64,000 nucleotides of DNA from contig JAPPFM010000032.1 of NCBI GenBank assembly GCA_028821605.1, forward strand, positions 6,002-70,001, read 5' to 3'. This document shows, one piece after another, positions 34,511 to 42,981 of the stretch. A program made the translations under genes and the position numbers. The notes beneath the pieces were generated by a model. The model did not search any database. It had not been told where the DNA came from and saw nothing but the letters and a program-made list of their open reading frames with translations. This stretch comes from Candidatus Poribacteria bacterium (lineage in GTDB: Bacteria; Poribacteria; WGA-4E; WGA-3G). Numbering within the stretch: position 1 is the first letter of the stretch; each line of letters begins with the position of its first letter.

Positions 34511-36718
34511 ATGGAGAAAAACGATGTTCAGTTGATTCACAGCATCTTATCTGGCAACGATGAGGCATTCAGCACCTTGGTTCAAAAATACCAAAAGAGT
34601 GTTCACGCCTTGGCGTGGCGAAAGATCGGTGATTTTCATTATGCTGAGGAAATTACACAAGACACCTTCCTTCAAGCTTATGAAAAACTCTCCACACTCA
34701 AGAATCCCCATCAATTTGCTGGATGGCTCTATGTCATTACAAATAATCTATGCACCGATTGGCTCCGAAAGAAGAAACCTGCGATGCAACCGCTGGGGGA
34801 CGCGTCTGTGAAAGCAATAGACAAACTAACTTATGAGCGTTATATGTTGGAACAACGCGAGACAGAAGCAACCGAGCGTCGTCATGAAATCGTCAAGCAA
34901 CTTCTGGAAAAATTGCCAGAGAGCGAGCGGACTGTAGTGACACTCTACTATCTCGGCGAGATGTCCACAAAAGAAATTAGCAAGTTCATTGGGGTATCAG
35001 TGAATACGATTACGAGTCGGCTCCAGCGGGCGCGGGAGCGTTTACAAGCGTCGGAAGAACTCTTGATTAACGAAACGCTTGGCGGCTTGCAATTGTCTGG
35101 TAACCTACTTGAAAACATCATGCAGCAAGTTGCTGACATAGAACCGGGAGTTTCGCCGACTGGAAAACCGTTACTGCCATGGGTGTCTTTGGGTGCAGCT
35201 ACGGTTTTGATTATATTGCTGCTCGGTGCGAGTCATCAATATCTCGTCAGATTCCAGCGACCGTATAATTTTGAAGCGCAAGCCGAGCCTACTATTGAAA
35301 TTATTGAGGCGGCTGTCGTTCTTGAAACCGACGCAAAACCGGCTGTACGAAATCAAATCGGGCGGGCTGCCACCCCCGGTAAAAACAGCAGTGTCGACTC
35401 ACAGATCTCTGAGGAAGTCTTAGCACCTAATACATCAGAGGACTTCCCTAATCTGATTACTTCTAATGCCATACCTAAAGTGACGCGCTTTACATTAAGC
35501 AACGGTATCCGGGTTGTCAACCTTCATGTCGAAAATTCCACAGATGTCGGTATCTTCAGTTATTTGCCCCTTGGGCTCGTCACTGATGGGAAAGCAAGGG
35601 CATATTGGAGCCATCTCATTAATCATCTGACCGTCCGAACCACAGGTCCCATTGATTTCAAAACAAGTAACGCGGAAACAATGGCTGATAACATGCGTTT
35701 GGAGTCTTGGGGTGGGAAAGATACATGGACCCAGAGTTTAGCACGACATGCGAAATGGCTTTCCAGACTGCCGTTTTCAGCAGAAAGTCTCGCTGAGGAA
35801 CTCCCAAGAGTCTTGTCCCAGTTTGACTATATTGAAGCGAACTTGGCAACGCATAAGTTGGCAGATGTTGCGTGGAATCAAGTCTTTCGACATGGTGAAA
35901 CCGATATAGCGATGCGCCGAGGCATTCAATCAGCACAACTCAGTGAACTCCAAGAATATCGCGATCAGCATCTCGTTCAAGCAGATCGCGTCCTTTTGTG
36001 CGTCATTGGTGGTGTTGATCCCGAAACACTGAAGGACACTATGGAAACACAACTCGGAGCTATTAACTTAACCGAGAAAACCTTTCCCACGCCAACAGTC
36101 CCTCCAGAGATAGCAAAAGATCAAAACGCTACTTGGGATATCAATGTAACCCATTACATGGAAACCTATCCAATTCCTCACCCTGAAAACAAAGACTACC
36201 CCGCGCTCTATATAGCGAGTCTGATGTGGCGGTTAGCCTGCACACAGGATGCCCAATTGAAAGAATTGACAGGTTACATTCACTGTGGTGTTGATCTCGT
36301 TACACCTGAACAGGTCTACTTATACGTCAGTGCCTCACTCAAGCCGGGTACAGATATAGAAAAGGTTAAGCAGCGGGTACGGCAGTTGATGAATCCGCTA
36401 AAACAACCGGAAAACAACACGCAGGTTCCTATGGTTGCCCAGTCCCTTTCCAAGGAACTCGGTGCACCGCCGGACATGGAGACACTCATGCAATATAAAC
36501 CTGAGAATGTGCCGGAGGCTCTGATGCTCCTTCAGCTCGGTGTGCGTTGGGGAACAATAGAATACCAATTTGGTGGAAACTTATCGCAGCTTGCGAGTGC
36601 ATTCGCCGATGTCTCCGCGGCTGATGTTGCCAACGTCGTCAACCGATACCTCACTGAGAATCGTCGGATGACGTTACTTCTCACGCCACGAGCAGTCGTT
36701 AATCCCCAGACTCGGTAG
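34511..36718 (+). CDS. ECF sigma factor fused to a membrane anchor and an M16-type domain lacking the catalytic Glu
   Basis: A 735-aa protein. Residues 1-90 are sigma region 2 (VHALAWRKIG, EEITQDTFLQAY, HQFAGWLYVITNN), 130-185 region 4 (VTLYYLGEMSTKEIS and SVNTITSRLQRARERL), and 220-240 a hydrophobic helix. A linker with EPTIEIIEA then leads at about 320 to an M16 domain. That domain matches the secreted protein encoded 24 bp upstream closely, but the motif HLIEH reads HLINH (His368, Asn371, His372), so the base is missing and hydrolysis is not expected. The sigma-TM-linker region is a paralogue of residues 1-280 of the protein at 14191-17169. Start ATG 34511 follows GGAGAA. It probably shares an operon with the peptidase gene. 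Confidence 0.85.
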   Translation: MEKNDVQLIHSILSGNDEAFSTLVQKYQKSVHALAWRKIGDFHYAEEITQDTFLQAYEKLSTLKNPHQFAGWLYVITNNLCTDWLRKKKPAMQPLGDASVKAIDKLTYERYMLEQRETEATERRHEIVKQLLEKLPESERTVVTLYYLGEMSTKEISKFIGVSVNTITSRLQRARERLQASEELLINETLGGLQLSGNLLENIMQQVADIEPGVSPTGKPLLPWVSLGAATVLIILLLGASHQYLVRFQRPYNFEAQAEPTIEIIEAAVVLETDAKPAVRNQIGRAATPGKNSSVDSQISEEVLAPNTSEDFPNLITSNAIPKVTRFTLSNGIRVVNLHVENSTDVGIFSYLPLGLVTDGKARAYWSHLINHLTVRTTGPIDFKTSNAETMADNMRLESWGGKDTWTQSLARHAKWLSRLPFSAESLAEELPRVLSQFDYIEANLATHKLADVAWNQVFRHGETDIAMRRGIQSAQLSELQEYRDQHLVQADRVLLCVIGGVDPETLKDTMETQLGAINLTEKTFPTPTVPPEIAKDQNATWDINVTHYMETYPIPHPENKDYPALYIASLMWRLACTQDAQLKELTGYIHCGVDLVTPEQVYLYVSASLKPGTDIEKVKQRVRQLMNPLKQPENNTQVPMVAQSLSKELGAPPDMETLMQYKPENVPEALMLLQLGVRWGTIEYQFGGNLSQLASAFADVSAADVANVVNRYLTENRRMTLLLTPRAVVNPQTR

Positions 36719-37003
36719 GGTCTTTCACCCAACCGCCCCATAACTGTCAATTTTAGAAAAATGGTGGCATTGATCCCCAGGCCCGGTAGGCGCTGTTTCT
36801 AACTGCGCCGGGTTTTAACCATGAACTTTGTACACGCCAGAAATCCTCTTCAGTCCCGTAGGGACGGTATATTTATAGAAATGCGATGCCTCCGTCTCCT
36901 AAGCCCTGTAAGGGCGGCATTTGTGGAGACATTCCCACAAAATACCGCCAAAAATCCCTAAATTGACACTCATCTTCCGCAAGTGTATAGTTAATTGTGT
37001 ATT
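36719..37003. repeat. Intergenic gap rich in CCCAGG/CCCGTAGGGA repeat units
   Basis: Units such as CCCCAGGCCCGGTAGGC (36775-36791), a CTGCGCCGG arm, TCCCGTAGGGACGG (36853-36866) and AGCCCTGTAAGGGCGG follow each other. They match units at 29700-29905. A terminator for the fusion gene may be embedded but was not resolved. Confidence 0.6.
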
Positions 37004-38239
37004 TCACCATAGTTGCGCTAACAGATCCGTCATTTCCGCCTGAATCTGTTCTTCAACCGCTGGCACTAATGCTAACCGATACGGACCACTGAGTGCATGG
37101 TTCCGCGGTCCTGCCTCATAACCCGCCTTCAACCCTAACTCGTAAGCGGCTCTGGTCGCAATATAGACCTCACTGCCGTTCGTGTATCCGAAAACGAATG
37201 TGTGTGCGAACGGTGACGTTTCGTCTACAAAGAGTTGATACTCCGAAAAGAGTTCGTGCGCTACAGACAGAAAGCAGAGCGCATCGCCCACCGCAAATGC
37301 GCTTATTGGGAAGGGTAAGGTACGTTTCTCACCACTTTTCGCGACCTCTAATAAAGCAACATAGCGTTCATCATCGGGGAATTTTTCGATTAACTGCTCG
37401 CATTCCGCAACCGATGGCGGATCTCGGAACGGCAAATTGACGAGTTTAGAACACGCTTTAAGAGGTGCTGCAGGGATCTCCTTCGCGGTCTTTAACGCTT
37501 GATGTGTCGCAAACGCGAGCGCAAACCCAGCGACATCGCATGCCTCGAAACCACCCCGCAACGGATACCCATTAATATCTGCCGCACAGCCTTGCGCGAA
37601 CAACAAAACACTTTCCGACTTCAGATCCAAGAAATTGCGCAGATGTTCAACAGCATAGCCCGGGAAGTCAGCACCCATCTCCTCGCTCGACCAGTGGACA
37701 ATCACCGGATGTGCCGCATGTGAGAACAGCACCGCGATGATGTCCCCATTTGCATCGTAAACCCCTAAAACGTCAACCCACGGCACAACGGGACCTTCTG
37801 GATTCGGTGCCATTGTAATATAACCCTCGTCGTTCATTAGGCGACGGTTGTAGCCGATTTGGACAGGCGCGCGTCCTGACCGCAATGTTGCCGGTTCAAG
37901 TGCGTCTACTGCATCTTTCACCAACTCGGCAAGACAGGTCGCCAACCACACCTCGGATGCCTCTGTTATCCACCGTCCGTCAACACCCGGCGCGTTGTGC
38001 GTATGGCTGCAGTTGATAACAACATGCTCCGGTGGTATGCCTGTAGCGTTCTGGATAGCATCAAGCAGCACTTTGTTGTACTGGAGTGGAAACTGTCCGT
38101 AGTCCGCTGTTACGATAGCGAGTTGTTTTTCGCCATCGGCAAGCACCAACGCGCGCGCATACAGCTCGGCGTAAACTTCGGGCTTGTCCTTTATGGAGGT
38201 AATCACAGTCTCTGCGGCACCTGCCATGAGGGTATCCAT
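37004..38239 (-). CDS. Neutral/alkaline ceramidase N-terminal-domain-like protein
   Basis: A 411-aa protein with the hallmark VINCSHTHNAPG (residues about 74-85), the segment in neutral/alkaline ceramidases and their many bacterial relatives that carries the metal-binding His and the catalytic region. Other pieces fit the same fold: VLFSHAAHPVI with a metal-binding His, SVLLFAQGCAADINGYPLRGG. Unlike true ceramidases it lacks a signal peptide and the C-terminal immunoglobulin-like domain, so it may act on another substrate in the cytoplasm. ATG at 38239 follows AGGTAA. Its right-hand flank is the promoter/hairpin region at 38262-38340. Confidence 0.75.
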   Translation of the reverse strand: MDTLMAGAAETVITSIKDKPEVYAELYARALVLADGEKQLAIVTADYGQFPLQYNKVLLDAIQNATGIPPEHVVINCSHTHNAPGVDGRWITEASEVWLATCLAELVKDAVDALEPATLRSGRAPVQIGYNRRLMNDEGYITMAPNPEGPVVPWVDVLGVYDANGDIIAVLFSHAAHPVIVHWSSEEMGADFPGYAVEHLRNFLDLKSESVLLFAQGCAADINGYPLRGGFEACDVAGFALAFATHQALKTAKEIPAAPLKACSKLVNLPFRDPPSVAECEQLIEKFPDDERYVALLEVAKSGEKRTLPFPISAFAVGDALCFLSVAHELFSEYQLFVDETSPFAHTFVFGYTNGSEVYIATRAAYELGLKAGYEAGPRNHALSGPYRLALVPAVEEQIQAEMTDLLAQLW

Positions 38240-38261
38240 AAAATTACCTTTCTTCCGTCTA

Positions 38262-38340
38262 AAGCCCCATGCTTTAGCTTGGGGAGGAATGCCCGTCTCC
38301 TGTGTTTTTTCTTGACAAGTGTTGTCAAAAATGCTACAAT
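38262..38340 (+). promoter_or_regulatory. Hairpin next to a consensus promoter with palindromic -35, perhaps an IS200/IS605-type remnant
   Basis: CCCCATGCTTTAGCTTGGGG (about 38263-38283) forms a small hairpin. Next, TTGACA at 38312-38317 and TACAAT at 38335-38340, 17 bp apart, make an almost ideal sigma-70 promoter on the plus strand. The -35 lies in a palindrome, TTGACAA-GTG-TTGTCAA. Downstream there is only a short frame (from 38368) ending opposite the next gene. The arrangement recalls the ends of IS200/IS605-type elements, but no tnpB or tnpA is present. Confidence 0.45.
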
Positions 38341-38446
38341 ATTCTTGTAGTGTAAGGTTGCAAGTTATGCTGCTGTTCGCTATCCCCGTGTGCGACTTGT
38401 GTAAAGCTACAGCACCATACGGAAAAGAAACAGAAACCCAACACTC

Positions 38447-39505
38447 TTATGTCAAATCCGCCAGTTGTGGCATCACCTCATTCTTGAGGAGTGTCATTGA
38501 GTTCAACCACTGCTCCTTCGGTTCCCATTCGTGTCCCATAGCGAGTAAAACCCCAAAACCACCGACTTCATCGTAAAGCTCGCGCAAACGATTGGCAACG
38601 TGATCCGGACTTCCAACGATCCACAAGGTATCTAACAGATGCTCGAGGGTCATATCCGCATCATCCATATCTGGATCTGGTTTGAAGTTCCCCGGGCTAA
38701 ATAACTTGAACCAATAGTCCGTAAAATCGCGTCCGAGCGTGCCTTCAATTGCCTCTTTTCGCGCCTGCTCAGTAGTATCCGCAACGTAAACCTCACGGGC
38801 AATGCGCCACGTCGAGCGACATGGCGATAAGCCAGTCTTTTCCGCACCCTCTTCCACCGCGTCCCAGTGTGTTTTAATGGTAGAAACGTGCGCTAAATTA
38901 ATACTCATCGGAATCCAGCCGCGCTCACCAGCGAAGATGAGCGTGTCCGACCTTGCGGAAGACCCCGCCAACGCAATTGGCGGATGCGGTTTCTGATAAG
39001 GTTTCATGTGGACGCTCACAATATTCGGACGGTACTCAGGGATCTTAAATTCCCAGAAATCGGTCTTATAATGTCCGGGTTCCGGGTCTGTCCAAATCTT
39101 GAGTACAGCGTCAATTCCTTCTCGGGTTGACTGCCGTCTGTCCCCGTCTGCCATGAACATCTCCGCGTCGCTCGGTGTAGAACTTGACCCAACGCCCCAA
39201 TGAAAACGTCCATGCGTTTGGTGATCCAGTTGTGCGATGCGATGCGCGACAACAGCGGGATTGTGTATCGGCATACAGGTGATCCCCGTGCCGAAAATAA
39301 TGTTCTCTGTCATCGCAGCCGCTTTTGCAATAAAGAGATCCGGAGACGGAATATTCTCCCATGTAAACGTGAAGTGCTCGCCAACATACGCTTCCTTGTA
39401 GCCCAACTCGTCGAGGACCACCATCTGGTCAATATCGTGATCGAGCGTTTTGGTGGTGTCGCTACCAGGTGGATGCAAAGGCATTGTGAAAAAACCGAGT
39501 TCCAT
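38447..39505 (-). CDS. LLM-class (luciferase-like) flavin-dependent oxidoreductase
   Basis: A 352-aa bacterial-luciferase-like monooxygenase, with the N-terminal MELGFFTMPLH, the middle ITCMPIHNPAVVAHRIAQLDHQTHGRFHWGVG, and the C-terminal HVANRLRELYDEVGGFGVLLAMG typical of F420/FMN-using TIM barrels. It would oxidise an unknown small substrate with reduced flavin. ATG at 39505 follows AGGAGCC. No flavin reductase is adjacent. It is divergently arranged to the lipoprotein gene at 39761. Confidence 0.85.
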   Translation of the reverse strand: MELGFFTMPLHPPGSDTTKTLDHDIDQMVVLDELGYKEAYVGEHFTFTWENIPSPDLFIAKAAAMTENIIFGTGITCMPIHNPAVVAHRIAQLDHQTHGRFHWGVGSSSTPSDAEMFMADGDRRQSTREGIDAVLKIWTDPEPGHYKTDFWEFKIPEYRPNIVSVHMKPYQKPHPPIALAGSSARSDTLIFAGERGWIPMSINLAHVSTIKTHWDAVEEGAEKTGLSPCRSTWRIAREVYVADTTEQARKEAIEGTLGRDFTDYWFKLFSPGNFKPDPDMDDADMTLEHLLDTLWIVGSPDHVANRLRELYDEVGGFGVLLAMGHEWEPKEQWLNSMTLLKNEVMPQLADLT

Positions 39506-39760
39506 GAAAAGGCTCCTTTGTGTATTCCAAATTTTCTAACTATTGGGTTTTACTCCGTTTTTTACCATTTATCGTACGAACTAAGTCTGTTGCACGCGAT
39601 ATGTTGTCACGGAAGAGGTCAGTTAACTGTATATTTTAGAAACTTGACAAAATCGGTTGGATGTGTTACTGTTTTCACGAAACTTTAGAACATTAGGTAA
39701 TAAAGTTACCACAAATCCGAATATTTTTCAAGCATTTTCCCGAAGGAGAAAATCTACAGT

Positions 39761-40942
39761 ATGCATGCAAGAATTTTTATCTTAATCTCAGTTATTCTGC
39801 TTACCGCCCTAACAGGATGTGAACGAGTAAGCCAGATGGTTCAACCCGATGCTACCACCACTCCGACCGAAACGGCATTAAAAATTGGCGTAATTCAACC
39901 GGCGAACACTTTTACTACCTTTAGCCAAGGTGCTGAAACCGCTCGGGCTCAAGTTAATGAAAAAGGTGGGGTGCTCGGTATGCAGGTGGAATTTATCAGT
40001 CGAAACAATCAACCCATCGCGAGTGAACCGCCAACGCCGGAAGCCAGCGTTACTGCCGCAAAGGAACTGATTGAAGTGGAGAACGTCTTCGCACTATTGG
40101 GTCCCGTTTACTCCACCAATTCCGTCGAAGTCGGTCCGATTGCACAACACGCACAACGGCTTATGCTGCCCGGTTCCAGTGGTTCAAACGTCCCTGAAAC
40201 TGGAGATTACGTCTTTCTCATTACGGTGCCAAACCCATTTCAAGGAAAAGTGATGGCAAATTTTGCCATGAACCCGAATGAACTCGGCGCGAAAACCGCA
40301 GCGACTATTCTTGAGCAAGGCGATGACTACACGACAGATCTCGTGCAAGCATTTGAGGCAGCTTTTCAGGAAATCGGCGGCGAAATTGTTTACAGTGGTG
40401 CCTATCCCGTCGGCGATAATACTTTCACGACACTGCTCACAGAAATTCAGGCTGCCGCCCCCGATGTTATCTTCTGCCCCGGTTTTCAACCGGAGGTCCC
40501 ACTGTTAATAGATGAAGCGCGACAGATCGGCATCACAGCGACCTTCCTCGGTGGCAGCGCGTGGGATGATAGGGAACGATTTCTCAGTATATTAGACGAT
40601 AACAGTGTGTTGGATGGCAGCTACTATCCGACTAATTTCTCGGTTGCCACACAGGACGCGGATGTGCAGGAATTCGTGAGTGGGTACACAGCACTCTTCG
40701 GCAGTCCACCAGATGGTATCGCCGCCTCGGGCTACGATGCAATGCGACTCTTGGCACGTGCAATAGAGAAAACGGGTTCGCTTGATCCGATGGCTGTTCG
40801 GGATGCGTTCGCAAAGGTCAACGGTTACAAAGGGGCGACAACCATTTCCCATTACGACGAGAACCGACACCCCGTCAAAAGCCTCACAATTCAAGTGATC
40901 CGAAATGGACAGGTGGAACACTACAAAGTTGTGGAACCGTAG
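39761..40942 (+). CDS. Periplasmic binding lipoprotein, branched-chain amino-acid type (Peripla_BP_6)
   Basis: A 393-aa solute-binding protein with a lipoprotein signal: the hydrophobic N-terminal segment ends in LTGC, where the Cys would be lipidated. The core (ALKIGVIQPANTFTTFSQGAETARAQVNEKGG, FALLGPVYSTNSVEVGPIAQ, AAPDVIFCPGFQPEVPLLI, GITATFLGGSAWDD) matches the leucine-binding family and is similar to the protein at 30974-32122. The ligand is unknown. GAAGGAGAAA precedes the ATG. A HAD phosphatase gene starts 15 bp after the stop, suggesting an operon. Confidence 0.85.
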   Translation: MHARIFILISVILLTALTGCERVSQMVQPDATTTPTETALKIGVIQPANTFTTFSQGAETARAQVNEKGGVLGMQVEFISRNNQPIASEPPTPEASVTAAKELIEVENVFALLGPVYSTNSVEVGPIAQHAQRLMLPGSSGSNVPETGDYVFLITVPNPFQGKVMANFAMNPNELGAKTAATILEQGDDYTTDLVQAFEAAFQEIGGEIVYSGAYPVGDNTFTTLLTEIQAAAPDVIFCPGFQPEVPLLIDEARQIGITATFLGGSAWDDRERFLSILDDNSVLDGSYYPTNFSVATQDADVQEFVSGYTALFGSPPDGIAASGYDAMRLLARAIEKTGSLDPMAVRDAFAKVNGYKGATTISHYDENRHPVKSLTIQVIRNGQVEHYKVVEP

Positions 40943-40957
40943 CACACAGAGAGGGCA

Positions 40958-41737
40958 ATGCAGAAAATATCACCAACGCGTCCGAAGGCTTTTTTAATCG
41001 ATTTGGACGGAACGCTCTATTTTAAAGGCGAACCTTGTCCGGGCGCGATTGAAACTGTCAACTACTTGCGTCAGGAAAAGTACCAACTCCGGTTTTTGAC
41101 GAATACGACTGCCAAAACGCCAAAAATGCTTCACGCACAGATGCAAGCATTGGGTTTTGACATCTACGAAGATGAGATTTTCAATGCAACTTACGCCTGT
41201 CTCCAATACTTACGTTCGCAATCTAAGAACCGTTGTCACTTCATGGTTGATGATGCCGTCAAAGCGTTTTTCAAAGAGATACCAGTAGATGACAACGCTC
41301 CCGATTTTGTCGTCGTCGGAGACTACGGCGCGGGGTTCGACTTTCACGCTTTAAATCACGCCTTTCGCCTATTGATGGATGGTTCGGAGCTCATAGCACT
41401 GCAGAAGGGACTCTACTGGTTTTCTTCTGAGGGGATGTTCTTAGATTGCGGTGCCTTCGTGACACTTCTGGAAGCAGCCGCAGGCAAAATCGCCAAGGTT
41501 ATGGGTAAGCCAAGTGAGACATTCTTTAGGCTTGCACTTGAGAGTCTTCAACGCTCTCCAAGTGAAGTGATTGTTGTCGGTGATGACATCACTTCCGACA
41601 TCGTCGGAGCGCAGACAATGGAGATGCGAAGTATTCTTGTGAAGACTGGAAAGTTTAAACCTGATCAATTAGAAAATCCTGTCGCGAAACCGACATGGGT
41701 GCTTGATAGCATTGCCGAATTACCGAATATGTTTTAA
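40958..41737 (+). CDS. HAD-superfamily hydrolase, class IIA (NagD/LHPP-like)
   Basis: A 259-aa phosphatase of the HAD superfamily. Motif I is FLIDLDGTLY (the nucleophile Asp and catalytic Asp), motif II is LRFLTNTT, motif III is Lys within VMGKPSETF, and motif IV is VVGDDITSDIVGA. The cap inserted between motifs II and III places it in class IIA, like NagD or LHPP. The substrate is probably a small phosphorylated metabolite. GAGAGG precedes the ATG. It appears co-transcribed with the binding lipoprotein. Confidence 0.85.
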   Translation: MQKISPTRPKAFLIDLDGTLYFKGEPCPGAIETVNYLRQEKYQLRFLTNTTAKTPKMLHAQMQALGFDIYEDEIFNATYACLQYLRSQSKNRCHFMVDDAVKAFFKEIPVDDNAPDFVVVGDYGAGFDFHALNHAFRLLMDGSELIALQKGLYWFSSEGMFLDCGAFVTLLEAAAGKIAKVMGKPSETFFRLALESLQRSPSEVIVVGDDITSDIVGAQTMEMRSILVKTGKFKPDQLENPVAKPTWVLDSIAELPNMF

Positions 41738-41766
41738 ACGTCAGCTTGAGAAAAATCTTGAATCTT

Positions 41767-41870
41767 GTAGGTTGGGTTGAACGGGAATCAAGTAAAACGT
41801 GATAGAAAAGACACTTATTAACTTTAGTAGGAAACTTGAAGACATCAAAGAACGAGTGAAACCCAACACT
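41767..41870. repeat. Partial GTAGGTTGGGTTGA element
   Basis: GTAGGTTGGGTTGA at 41767-41780 repeats the left end of the element at 13962-14127, and GTGAAACCCAACACT at 41856-41870 could be its inner or degraded right end. It lies just upstream of a dehydrogenase gene. Confidence 0.55.
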
Positions 41871-41916
41871 TTTTACTTCTTTCCATTTTTCCATACAAGC
41901 GTCGGAGGCAAAACTT

Positions 41917-42957
41917 ATGACAAACCAATTCATTCAAACCGGAGTTGTTGGATGTGGATGGGCAGGCTGTCGGGCTATCGAAGCTGCCAATGCGACATCT
42001 CGACTGAACGTTATCGCAATTGCAGAACGGGATCCAACCCGTCGTGCGCAAGCAGGCGACGACAATGCTGTGCCACACCGTTACGCTGACTATCAAGAAC
42101 TGCTTGAAAATCCTAACGTTGAAGCCGTCTATCTCGCGACTTCTCCGGATGGTAGGCTACAGCAAGTCTTGGATACGCTCAATGCGGGTAAGCATGTCTT
42201 GGTCCAAAAACCGCACGCAATCCGCGCCCCAGAAATTTTAGAGATGGAGGCGGCAGCACAAGAAGCCGGAAAGACCCTCCAATTCTGCTACTTTATGCGC
42301 CACTTCCCAAACAACCGAAAAATTCGGCGCGCCGTCCTCAACGGGGCAATCGGGGACCTGTATCACGCCCGCGTCTTCGGGAAATACAACTTCATCCCGG
42401 ATTTTGATGCCAACAGTCGTTGGTTGCATGTCTACGGACAGAAAGGCGGTTCGTTGGGGCAGCACTACTCCCATGAACTCAACCTGACGTGGTGGTGGAT
42501 GGGATGTCCGAAACCGGAATGGGCATTTGCTGCGAAGCACGTGCTTTACCCGCAGTATGACGGACCCGAAGGCGCAGCGGAAGACTACTTCACCGGTCTT
42601 CTCGGCTGCGAAGGTGGAAAGACTATCCAGATTGACTGCTCTCGGATGAGCCACTCGGACTCCGGGAGTGTCGTGGAGCTTTACGGCACCACCGGCGCAA
42701 TCACAAACGGCGGTATCGCCCGATTCAAAGACGGCGAGTTCATCCGAGAAACCGTTGACGAACCACTCGAAATCGACCACGGCGAACTTCCCGAAGAAGT
42801 GCATGTCTTCTACTATGAACTAAACCACTTCGCCATGGCAATCGCGGGTGAGGTCGCACCCGATGTTTCTGCGCCAGATGCTTATGTCTTCATGCAAATC
42901 TTAGATGCCTTCTACGACAGCGCAAAAAGTGGCGAGAAAGTCTACATCTCCTCGTAG
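41917..42957 (+). CDS. Gfo/Idh/MocA family oxidoreductase
   Basis: A 346-aa dehydrogenase: N-terminal TGVVGCGWAGCRAI is the NAD(P)-binding loop, VQKPHAIRAPEI fits the E-K-P motif region, and a catalytic His-containing helix near HYSHELNLTWWWMG follows. The start follows GGAGG. It is not closely related to the array at 51834-56528 but could belong to the same metabolic theme. It ends 24 bp before the convergent HEPN-like gene, at the left border of the accessory island. Confidence 0.85.
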   Translation: MTNQFIQTGVVGCGWAGCRAIEAANATSRLNVIAIAERDPTRRAQAGDDNAVPHRYADYQELLENPNVEAVYLATSPDGRLQQVLDTLNAGKHVLVQKPHAIRAPEILEMEAAAQEAGKTLQFCYFMRHFPNNRKIRRAVLNGAIGDLYHARVFGKYNFIPDFDANSRWLHVYGQKGGSLGQHYSHELNLTWWWMGCPKPEWAFAAKHVLYPQYDGPEGAAEDYFTGLLGCEGGKTIQIDCSRMSHSDSGSVVELYGTTGAITNGGIARFKDGEFIRETVDEPLEIDHGELPEEVHVFYYELNHFAMAIAGEVAPDVSAPDAYVFMQILDAFYDSAKSGEKVYISS

Positions 42958-42981
42958 AACCAATCTTTAGAAATTAAGGAA

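Noticed and set aside
42238-42804. 188-codon minus-strand frame
   Set aside because: Antisense to a well-recognised Gfo/Idh gene.
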